Shown here piece by piece: positions 32,665 to 43,181 of a stretch of DNA of 64,000 nt (the first letter of the stretch is position 1; each line of letters starts with the position of its first letter). The stretch comes from Unio delphinus (Eukaryota; Mollusca; Bivalvia; Unionida; Unionidae): positions 6,705,001-6,769,000 of the forward strand of contig JAQISU010000041.1 in NCBI GenBank assembly GCA_029339505.1, in the 5' to 3' direction. The notes under the pieces were generated by a model that was not told the DNA's origin, ran no database searches, and saw nothing but the letters and a program-made list of their open reading frames with translations. The position numbers and the translations under genes were made by a program.

Positions 32665-34770
32665 GAGGACTTTGTATAGCGCCTAATCTTTAAAAGCTCA
32701 AAGCGCTTTACACCATCAATAATGATATGACTACACTATGGAAAACATAAAAAACATGCTGACAATATATAAGATACAAAACATGATTAGGTCGCTAAGT
32801 TTGTCCCTGAAGTCGAAACAGGTTAGTCTTGAGAGCACTCTTAAAAGGGACCACTGTGTCTTTGTGTTAATTTCAATGGGCAAAACGTTCCACGTCACCG
32901 GGCCCTGGTATGCAAACGAACGTTGTCCATATGACTTTGTTTTCACCTTAGGAACAATGAGTATACGATTATCAGAAGAATAGCGTAAGGATCTAGCAGG
33001 TGCATACACATGGGTGAGGCTGGATAAATATGTTGGACTGGAGTCTGTCATTAAAATAAAGCACAGAGAACAAATTTTGTGTTTGATTCTGAATCGAATT
33101 GATAGCCAGTGTAGGGTACAGAGCAGTGGTGAGGTGTGCTCTGATCGAAGTACTCTAAAGATGATCCGTGCAGCTGTGTTTTGAACTTTTTGAAGTTTCT
33201 GGAGTAAATATTGTGACAAACCAGACAGAATTGAGTTACAATAGTCCAGTCTTGAAAGTACTAATGAACACACAAGTATTTTCGTGCCATCAACAGAAAG
33301 ATATTTACGAATGGAACTGATGCTTCTCAATTCAAGATATGCAGCGCTGCAGATGTTCATATCATGTTGGTGCAATGTGAGAGTACAGTCTAGAGTAACA
33401 CCTAGATTTCGCACTGACTGTGAGAATTTAATGTTGGTGTTGCTGATATTTATTGTCTGCGGTAAAGGATGTGAATGAGAAAGTCTTTGTGTTGTGATCA
33501 GAATAGCCTTATCATCATTCATCTGCAGCTTGTTACATGTCATCCATGATTTCACATTTGAAATGCACTTCTCTACCCCATGGATGGTAGCATCAACTTC
33601 ATTTGGGTGGCTAAACTTGTATATTTGGGTGTCATCAGCGTACAATTGTTGCGACACTGGGTGAAGATCTATGACACTTGAGAGCGGCTGAGTGTACAGA
33701 ATGAAGAGAACAGGGCCAAGAACAGATCCCTGTGGAACACCATAACATACGTCAACTGGGCTGGAGTGTATTCCATTTGCAGATATAATTTGCGTCCTGT
33801 TCGCTAAGTAGTACTTGAACCACTGTAAGGCTATATTCTGAATGCCAAACACATTCTGGAGACGGTGAAGTAATATATCATGGTCTATTGTGTCAAATGC
33901 TGCAGATAAATCAAGGAATCAAGGAGGGTGAGGACTGTAATCTTTCCACTATCCAAAGCAGAGGGAATGTCATTAAATACTTTCAGAAGAGTAGTTTCCT
34001 TACTGTGGCAAGGACGATATGCAGACTGTACATTGCTAAAAAGACTGAATTCAAATGAGATACAAGTTGAGTTAGAACAACGTTTTCTAAGATTTTTTTA
34101 TATGAAAGGGAAATTAGAAACTGGGCGGTAGTTCTTTAAATCGTTATGGTCCAGTGTTGGTTTCTTCAACAGTGGCTTTACGATGGCAGTTTTGAAAAAT
34201 GATGGGAATTCCCCTGATGAGAGAGATATATTAATAACATCAGTTAGTGAAGGCAATATTGGTTCTAAGCACTCAAGCGGCAGTGATGTCTGAATTGGAT
34301 CACGTTCACCAGACTTTGTTGCACTTTTAATCACGATTGTCCGTACTAAATCTATAGAAACAGGTTTAAATGCTCTTAACGGTTGTCGCTGAAATTCTGC
34401 ATCTTACCTGTTAGGTGACGAATCAGTTGAAATTGTGCTGTCAAGCGAATCTCTAATGGTTTGAACTTTGTCATTGAAGAAATTTGCAAATTGGTCTGGT
34501 AGGTCTAGTGGAGAGAAGGTCGTTGTAAGTGGTGTACATTTGTTCCTTGACATTAGTTTGTTAGTTATCTCGAAAAGCTCTTTGCAGCTGGAACTCTCTG
34601 TGATCTTAGAACTGTAGTGGGATGATTTGGCTAACTTAGCGGCATCGTAGATTTGTTTATGAATAGTGAGTCTGGTGGAAAGCCAAAGCCTTTCTGCTTT
34701 TCGGCGATGTCTTTTAGCAGTGCGAAGATTGTCCCTAACACAGCTATACCAAGGAGAACACTTTAATATA
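32598..34770 (-). mobile_element. CR1/L2-like LINE, longest copy B with reverse transcriptase
   Basis: The reverse transcriptase reads from about 34335 (IVKPLLKKPTLDHNDLKNYR) to a long open frame at 33852-32731. That frame has YGVPQGSVLGPVLFILYTQP, the catalytic QQLYADDTQIYK, RLDYCNSILSGLSQYLLQKL and QRSFAYQGPVTWNVLPI. A linker region upstream reaches about 34770, and the endonuclease domain is absent. An indel near 33915 separates the two reverse-transcriptase parts. The 3' end carries GCGCTATACAAAGTCCTC and an (ATT)n tail at 32598-32664. Copy C at 43963 is closely related. Confidence 0.9.
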
Positions 34771-35007
34771 ATACTCTGTGAGAAATATAATATATAATAT
34801 ATTTAACGGCCTGATTTAAAGCAACAATACAACAACAATTATTGGGTACATATTACTGACATCATTTAAAAAAGGCTTGAGTCATTACAACATGGATGAT
34901 TTGCAAACAAATACAAAAACAGCATAATACATTACTACAGTTAAAATACCTAATATGCGTATCATATATCATCTGACAATAAAGTTGCTGAGATGTAAGA
35001 ATACCAT

Positions 35008-35078
<71 letters not shown>

Positions 35079-35834
35079 AGCAAGTATTATCGAGGTAATG
35101 GAATTTATCATCCAAAATGTTATTATGACATTCATTACATTTTCTTCTTTCAAATTTATTTTACTACATTACATTAACCATTTTCAAGATAAAAAATACG
35201 GGTATGCAATCGGTAACAAATAATATCAAATTGGCCAAATTTTCTTATCCAAGACTCAATTATATGACAGAAATATACAAGTAGAATGCTAATTTAAAGA
35301 CTAAATATGATCATTTTGCGATCAGTGACATACAACAATGAATCCGATAATAAAGCTAATGATAAAATGCAATTAATATTGAAAACATCTACTTCACCGA
35401 GTTTAACTGAATTTAAGAAATGTACTGTTATTAATTATGTTTTACATGTAATGTTGTTAACAGGACATATATACGCTTGGGAACATATTATTTATAAATT
35501 TAATGGCTTCTTTCATCTTTCCATTTCACATTTGAAAGCATATTTTTGAAGCACTGTGTTTATTATAACCGGCAACAACTGATACATTTTATTTGCAAAT
35601 ATGTATTTTATGTAGATACTGCTTAGTGTTAAACACAGATAACAGGAAGTTTGAATGTTTTTACAGACACTCAAAGAATCTGCAGGAATAAGATAATAAT
35701 AATGATATAAATTAAAGATCGTTAAATGGAAACTAAACAATATATAAACAATTAAAAAGATGGCATACCTGACATAAAAGACAGTCCGACTCACAAACTT
35801 TCTTACGGTCACCTCAAGGAAACTGTTTCTTGCT
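34771..35834. other. Spacer with (GA)n microsatellite at 35010-35077
   Basis: The GA run of about 34 units is the only clear feature. Short ORFs in the interval have no recognisable domain. Confidence 0.5.
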
Positions 35835-36435
35835 CTTTCCTTTTAGCATTCTGATAATATCCAAGATCTCACAAACGTCAACAAAATTGAAAATTTTAAC
35901 ACGGTAAATAGAAAACTGATTTTCGGTTTGACTGCAACCTTCTTATATAAGGAATAAATGGATCCTTCTTGATGCCAATTATTTACATTAAAATCACTGT
36001 TTAAACATAAGCGAAAGTTGGTAACAAGCACTATTGTTCATATATCAATCCAAGTCTGTAACAAATCATATTATTGATACCTCTATTCAATTCTATTAAT
36101 GTTCATTGACCATTACATCTCACAGTATGTCGTTAAATGATAATTATGTTAGGCCTTACATGACACTTTCTGCTCAACTTACTGGATTCTACGTACTGCT
36201 AAAGTGAACATCAAAGACACGTGTAACAGGTGTGAAAGTGGCATTTAATGAATGCACACTATACTAGTTTTAGGTGTTTTTGAAATGTTTCAGCCATTAG
36301 TCCTACAATAGAAATCAGTTCACTATTTTTTTACTATAATTTTTGCAACAACGAACACTTAAACGGAGTCTCTTAAATGAAGACAGAAATACAATGATAC
36401 CTTTATTAAGTTCCATAGATATGCAACTCTGTGCA

Positions 36436-36525
36436 CTATAATTTCTTTCGCGATATTCTATTGTTCCCCATTACTGTCCATTACTCTCCATTACAGTCCA
36501 TTACAGCACATTACTGTGTTTAGAG
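36436..36525 (-). repeat. Repeat with CAGTAATGGA period (copy 2, inverted)
   Basis: This is the reverse complement of 30667-30770, including CATTACTGTGTTTAG and CTATAATTTCTTT. It forms the left end of the insertion found only in duplication copy 1. Confidence 0.65.
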
Positions 36526-36748
36526 AGACCGGTTTCTCTTGTAGTCTTTTAGTCCTACATGTAAGACCTGATGCTGATATTTACTTGTTACCGATTTCTT
36601 CTTTCACAGATAAACCATCCGCCATGTATATCCTGTCTTGTGCTGATAAATGGCATTTAGCCCAAAATTACAACAATACTCGGGAAAGCTCTTTATTTTC
36701 TATATGAAAGTTTTAATTAAGTCGTTTTATATGTCACTAGGATCCACA

Positions 36749-37007
36749 GGTGCTCGATGTGAAGAAGAAAAAAATAATCTAAAGGAAAAACAATCATACA
36801 GTGAGAAAAATACCTTAGATTACCCCCATGACCCATTCAGACATAGGACCCTCTCTATCATACTATATAAAAAAATATAGTATGATAGAGAGGGTCGTAT
36901 GTCACAATGGGTGATTGGGGTAATCTAAGGTATTTTGTATCACTCTGCGTGATTTTTTCCGATTAGATTATTGTTTTTCAGTTCACATCAAGCTCGCGTC
37001 GAGCACC
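36749..37007. repeat. 259-bp palindromic (foldback) element
   Basis: The arms begin GGTGCTCGATGTGAA and end with the reverse complement CGAGCACC. The centre is a perfect 22-base arm pair (36847-36868 and 36875-36896) around six A. The outer arms are imperfect, with an 11-base insertion near the right end. It may be a foldback transposon or MITE inside the copy-1 insertion. Confidence 0.75.
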
Positions 37008-37218
37008 GCTATAATCCAAGTAAGAAAGACATACTAATAATACATTCCAATTCCCATGATACAGCATAGTCGTATGCTACTACTATACATGATGTAATAG
37101 ACACTTTATCTTCCTGATTATTATGCAACTACCTTTTGAATCAGCACTTCAACTTTCTTTGCTACCATCTTTATTGAGCTCTTTTATTATCTCGCCATCT
37201 TTATCGAACATAACGCTG

Positions 37219-37302
37219 AATCCGGTGCATAGAAACACCAGAACGCAGCTAAATGCCGGAACGCACCGAAACGCCGGTACGTAAGAGAAGCACGGGAACG
37301 CA
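37219..37302 (+). repeat. GC-rich CCGGAACGCA cluster 1
   Basis: GCCGGAACGCACCGAAACGCC and neighbours form loose 10-11 base direct repeats in AT-rich DNA. Related clusters lie at 38781-38846 (same strand) and 41199-41245 (inverted). Confidence 0.6.
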
Positions 37303-38152
37303 ATATCGTATATACCATAGCTGAATTTTTTAAATTTGCGACATTTTTTATAGATTTTCTTTTAAAATCCCAACAACAATTTCTATTTATAGTGTCTAAT
37401 ACAATTGTTACATAATTATACTGCTTAATTTATTACTAATAAATACATTTTAGAAATGATTTATTAATGATGCAATTTAAATAGCTGTACAGTGGAAGTG
37501 CAGCTATCAAGATTTATGTGCGGACAATTATTTTAATGATCTAAATATAAAGATAAATGCAAAAATGGCATGCAAATTATTTCCGTATTTATTTTGTAAT
37601 TTACATCACGACAAAATTATTTGGCCCGTGATGCAGAGTAGTTACATTTTCCAAATCTATTGTTCAATGATAATAAAAAGAAAAGAAAGTACACGCAGTT
37701 TTCCTTTTATGGCAGCTTTTCTTCAATACCCATATGTATTCACATTTTTGTCAATTTAAGATTTGTATGTGATTGTTTTATTTTTTGAATATCCAATAAA
37801 ATCTTCTGATGTTATGAGACTTTCTGATAGCCACATATTTAATTGCGAGTTGTAACACTGTTTCAACAGTCATGCCTATCCCGCTTTTTGTACATATTTT
37901 GATATACACTGGAGGCGTGGAAATTATGAATAAGAGTGTGCATATTATTATTAATGTTTGCGTATATAATGCAATACAAATGAGCATCGTTGAATTATTT
38001 ACATTATTAATTGAGTTTTGACTATGATTAATGCCTGCTGAAGTCAGATCTGTATAAATTTATAACAGAGATATTTATTCGCTTTAGGGACCATCTATAA
38101 ATGACGTTACGCGATTTTGGCCAATTTTTTTTACCACCCCCCTCGTCACATG

Positions 38153-39720
38153 TCTTTCCTTTTAGCATTCTGTTAACATCCAAGATCTCACAAACGTCAA
38201 CAAAATTGAAAATTTTAACACAGTGAATATAAAACTGATTTTTGGTTTGACTGCAACCTTCTTATATAAGGAATAAATTGATCCTTCTTGATGCCAATTA
38301 TTTACATTAAAAGTCACTGTTTAAACATTAGCGAAAGTTGGTAACAAGCGCTATTGTTCATATATCAATTAAAGTCTGTAAAAAATCATATTATTGATAC
38401 CTCTATTCAATTCTATTAATGTTCATTGACCATTACATCTCACAGTATGTCGTTAAATGATAATTATGTTAGGCCTTACATGACACTGCCTGCTCAACTT
38501 ACTGGATATTCTATGTACAGCTAAAGTGGACATCAAAGACACGTGTAACAGGTGTGAAAGTGGCATTTAATGAATGCACACTATACTAGTTTAGGTGTTT
38601 ATGCAGTTGAAATGTTTGAGCCATTAGTCCTACAATAGAAATCAGTTCACTATTTTTTTACTATAATTTTTTAAAAAACCAACACTTAAATGGAGTCTCT
38701 TAAATGAAGACAGAAATACAATGATACTTTTGTGAAGTTCCATATATATGCAACTCTGTGTTATTATTTAAGTCCGTACAATCCGGTGCACCTAAAAGCC
38801 GGAACGCACCGAAACGCCGGAATGCAAAAGAAGCACCGGAACGCAATATCGTATACAGTATACCATAGCTGAATTTTTTAAATTTGTGACATTTTTGATA
38901 GATTTTAAAAAAAAAATTCTATTTCTAGTGTCCAATACAATTGTTACATAATTATACTCCTTAATTTATTACTAATAAATATATATTAGCAATGATTTAT
39001 TAATAATGCCGAGATGAATGAACTTCGTAAAAATCAGCAATTTAAATAGCCGTACATTGGAAGTGCAGCTATCAAGATTTATGTGCGGACAATTATTTTA
39101 ATGATCTAAATATAAAGATCAATTCAAAAATGGCATGCAAATTATTTCCGTATTTAGTTTGTAATTTACATCACAACAAAATTATTTAGCCCGTGATTTA
39201 GAGTAGTTACATTTTCCAAATCTATTGTTCAATGATAATAAGAAGAAAATAAAGTACACGCAGTTTTCCTTTTATGGCACCTTTTCTTCAATACCCATAT
39301 GTATTCACTTGTTTTGTCAATTTAAGATGTTTTATTTTTTGAATATCCAATACAATCTTCTGATGTTATGAGACTTTCTGATAGCCACATATTTAATTGC
39401 GAGTTGTAACACTGTTTCAACATTCATGCCTATCCCGCTTTTTGTACATGTTTTTATATACACTGGAGGCGTGAAAATTATGAATAAAAGTGTGCGTATT
39501 ATTATTAATGTTAGCGTATATAATGCAACAAAAATGAGCATCGTTGAATTATTTACATTATTCATTGAGTTTTGACTATGATTAAGGCCTGCTGAACCCA
39601 AATCTGTATAAATTTGTAACAGAGATATTATTTGTTCGCTTTAGGAACCATCTATAAATGACGTAACGCGATGTTGGCAGATTTTTTCACCACCACCCAA
39701 CCCCCCTCGTCACATTTCGT
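38153..39720 (+). repeat. Tandem duplication, copy 2
   Basis: This is the uninterrupted copy. The copy-1 insertion point corresponds to ATGCAACTCTGTG near 38761, after which only 17 bases precede the common AATCCGGTGCA. It ends with ACCATCTATAAATGACGTAACGCG and a C-rich stretch, as copy 1 does. Confidence 0.75.
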
Positions 39721-40247
39721 CACAAAAAGTCAGACCCCTCAAATATGACATCACAAAGCTCTGCTCCCCATCCCCAGAAAAAGCTGTATTTCTTTTTTTT
39801 TTAAATTGTAAGCAATCAAAAAATTAAGTGGTACTTTTATTTAAAGTTGCGCATTTTGATGTGACGTCACATTTTTTAAACAACTTCTTCGCCATCGTCA
39901 TACAGCGTCACAAATATGTGACGCCCCACCCCCCCCCTCCGCCCCCTAGGTGCGTGATGTCATTATTTGTAAACAATCCCTTTCTTCAAATATTTTCTTT
40001 TACAATTAGTACTTGCCTTCATTTAACTTTCTCACATTCAATAACTTGCATTATTTTTTTTTTGGGTACTTGTCTTTTTTTTTACCTAAATCAAATATCC
40101 CATTCTCATTTCTAGTGTACTGATATGAAGGCATCTCCAGATGGAATTGTGTTGTATAATATGGGCGTGTTGGCATGTTTACTTTGCAATCGGGGCATGA
40201 GTGTGCTATATCAGAACACAAGTTGATGACAATGGCATGTTCCTTCG

Positions 40248-40254
40248 TATAAAA
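40248..40254 (+). promoter_or_regulatory. TATA box before the PHD-like ORF
   Basis: TATAAAA lies 60 bases upstream of the ATG at 40314, in DNA otherwise without genes. The spacing fits a core promoter with a short leader. Confidence 0.4.
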
Positions 40255-40313
40255 GTGTTTAAACTCGACAAATCTTAGGTCAGTTGGCTGTTTTCATTAG
40301 TGAATCAAAATAA

Positions 40314-40484
40314 ATGGATAAATTTCCCTGTGTCAAGTGTAAATTGGAATGCAACCATGATACCATTAAGTGCTCAAATTGTTGTAAATGGTACCATAGG
40401 AGATGTATTGAGCTTAATATATATGCTCGTCGGGTAAAAATGCGCAACGATCGTAACTTGTTTCGCAAAGAAGCTGTATGCTGA
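40314..40484 (+). CDS. Short PHD-like zinc-finger ORF, probably transposon-derived
   Basis: The 56-residue ORF reads CVKCKLECN, then IKCSNCCKWYHRRCIEL. The C-x2-C, C-x2-C, W-Y-H, C order is that of the first part of a PHD finger. It ends in a basic tail and a TGA soon after. Such PHD-like fingers occur at the start of several animal retroelement and transposon proteins, so this may be the first exon or a remnant of one. No further matching domain is seen downstream. Confidence 0.5.
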   Translation: MDKFPCVKCKLECNHDTIKCSNCCKWYHRRCIELNIYARRVKMRNDRNLFRKEAVC

Positions 40485-41198
40485 GGCTAAGGTATTCTCA
40501 GTTTTATTGATGTAACTTGGGATGTGTTTATTCCTGTTGTTGCTACATTTAATCTTATTTTATTTTTGAGCGGGCAAGCCTTAATTCTATATTAATTTTG
40601 AAACCTTTGTATGTTATATGAAAGAAATAGATTTTGAAATATGTTCCAAGACTTATTTTTGTGTATTAAACCCATTTCTGCTACTATCCCATACTCTTCT
40701 TCAAATAACAGAAGAGGTTTATAAAAAGGTTAACGAAAGACGGAAATGACTTGAGACTCCAATCTTGCATATTTTTTTGCATTTACGCGATTATCACGCA
40801 TAATTCATGATAGTTACACTCAAAATATTAATCCGTTTCGCATGTTGGATTGCAAAAATTTCACACATCACGAAACTTAAGATAATAATAAAAATGTAAT
40901 AATTAATAACCACAACATAATAATCGACTTGAGAAATCGATATAAAATCAATAATAGAATGTTTCATTATTAATAGCTGAAGCATTAAACTAATGTATAA
41001 ATTGCAATACACGCTGTTAATATTAAATTGTGCTACTGTACGAACTGTCGCCAAAATGCGTAGTTTGCAGCTTCCTTTTAGTTTGATGTTGCATCACTTG
41101 CAGAAAAGAAAGTACATATTAATGTATTATATAACTAATATTACATGTTACACATTCACCACAACTATACATAACAGTACATAACATATAATTGATGT

Positions 41199-41245
41199 GC
41201 GTGCCGGTGTTTCTCTTGCGTTCCGGCGCTTCGGTGCGTTCCGTT
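41199..41245 (-). repeat. GC-rich CCGGAACGCA cluster, inverted copy
   Basis: GCGTTCCGGCGCTTCGGTGC is the reverse complement of the clusters at 37219 and 38781. With the 38781 cluster it brackets about 2.4 kb containing the PHD-like ORF. Confidence 0.6.
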
Positions 41246-41562
41246 GTTTATATGCACTTCTGTCAATCAATGTAGAAGTGAACGCTGAAATGAAAGACAA
41301 TGAATAACGCCTTATCAGCTTCAATTTGGATTTTGGAGGTATACAGTATCCATGATACTTAGTCAAGAATTATCATAGAAAGCCATTGTGATGTATATAT
41401 TCGTAAATGACATTTGTAGTCAATATATACCTACAGGGAATCGGTCTTTTCACACAATTTACAAGAGCAACATATTCAAGTCAGTTCCATGAGATCAATT
41501 CTAAAAGATCAAGTCAACAATTATCAATAGCAATATTATTGTGTATGTAGTTCCCATATTTC

Positions 41563-41663
41563 CAACATACATACATACAGGCATACATACATACATACAT
41601 ACATACATACATACATACATACATACATACATACATACATACATACATACATACATACATACA
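41563..41663. repeat. (CATA)n microsatellite
   Basis: About 25 CATA units with one GGCATA interruption. The frames through it encode only Met-Tyr-Val-Cys repeats. The stretch 41664-42113 holds the promoter side of the second integrin gene, but no motif stands out. Confidence 0.95.
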
Positions 41664-42113
41664 CTCACATAAACAAACATAACATACATAGATGAGTGGT
41701 TTCATTATCCCAGTTCTTCAGTAAAACACACTTCCCTTTAACCACTTATCAACATTAGCATCAACACGCTGTGCTTTTCTCCACTGGAGAGCTACTGTCT
41801 CCTCTGAAACGCCTGTATTTCCGTATAATGTGACTTTTAAATCTGCCGAACATTTGGCTATATCTTCCACGTCATGTTGTAACATCTATATGTCATGTTA
41901 TCTATTATGTCAGAATGGCAGAAACCCTTTAGAAATATTGCTGCCTTTCAAGCCATGAGTGTGCCTATATATTAGTTTATACGGTACTACAAGGATATAG
42001 GAAAATGTGAGATGCATGAACGCCCTTTTCCGACACACATTCAAGCAAGAAGCGTACGCCTTTTGTCATCTTTGTTGATATTTAATTTACCAATGTGAAT
42101 GAGAGATTAAAAA

Positions 42114-42299
42114 ATGAACACAAAGTTCGGTTTGGTCAATTATCTACTTTTGTTTATTATATTCATCTGGGTTATTGTGGATGAGGTCAGGACATTCAAT
42201 GTGGATGTTATAAAGCCGATATATATATTTTCAGGAAGAAGAAAATGTAATGTTTGGATACCCTGTAGCTTTCATAGCGAATAGCTCTGGTACAACAAG
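42114..42299 (+). CDS. Integrin alpha gene 2, exon 1 (signal peptide)
   Basis: Starts ATG 42114. The signal-peptide frame reads to FNVDVIKPIYIFSG at 42236. The continuation NVMFGYPVAFIANSSGTTR is one base out of that frame, from about 42235. The donor is AAG/GTAGGT, phase 2. An indel in GAAGAAGAAAA, or an acceptor after TATATTTTCAG at 42234, could explain the shift. Confidence 0.75.
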
Positions 42300-42830
42300 G
42301 TAGGTTGTTTGAGTTTGTTTTATGAAAATCCATAAAATTCACGTGTATGTAGGCATATCTGTTGGTGGTTAACTTAGCACAGACTCATAGCGTTACCCCA
42401 TCCCTCTTCATGATGTTGTTTTAGGGTTTAACATCATTTTTCAGCACACGATAGGCTATACATGGCGACCAGTATTATTGGTGGAGGAAAAACCCGGGAA
42501 AACCCCCAGTAAGTACCACCAACCCACAAGAAGCTCCTGGCAAGCTTTCTCACATAACTTTATTAGACGAATCTTAGACTCGAACACATGCAGACAGAGG
42601 TAAGACGGCAGTGATCGTAACGGAAAGCATTTTAGACCATTGGGGCACTCAAGGCCCCTTCCCTCTTCATGAACTTTTATATTTATAATATTTTTGGTGG
42701 TTGATCCACTTCCAAAGGTAATCTTGTTGGAATTATAGAATTTGTGTTGCAAAATGTCCATCCTGAGTTACCGTTAAATAGAATACTGAAGCTAGGTCCA
42801 AATGTTTTCTATCACATAATCCAGATGTGT

Positions 42831-42920
<90 letters not shown>

Positions 42921-43009
42921 AAGGCTATCATATAACTTTTTGGAAAAAAAGGGGGGGGGAACATGACAGGTTTGTTAATTTTCATATAGGCTACATTAAT
43001 TTAAGAACG

Positions 43010-43070
<61 letters not shown>

Positions 43071-43136
43071 GCATATTCCGCATTGAATTACTGCAGTTGG
43101 GTAGCCTGTGAATTGAAGCGGTTATTGCAATTATCG

Positions 43137-43181
<45 letters not shown>

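Larger units (their letters stand above)
35835..38152 (+). repeat. Tandem duplication, copy 1, interrupted by an insertion
   Basis: The unit begins CTTTCCTTTTAGCATTCTG and ends near the CCCCCCTCGTCACA segment at 38150. It matches copy 2 (38153-39720) throughout, except for 36433-37211, which is absent from copy 2. The two copies are adjacent and in the same orientation. Confidence 0.75.

Noticed and set aside
37778..39601. Matching ORFs of 69 and 89 codons in the two tandem duplication copies
   Set aside because: Both exist because the DNA is duplicated. Most base differences between them change the amino acid, so there is no sign of selection for a protein.
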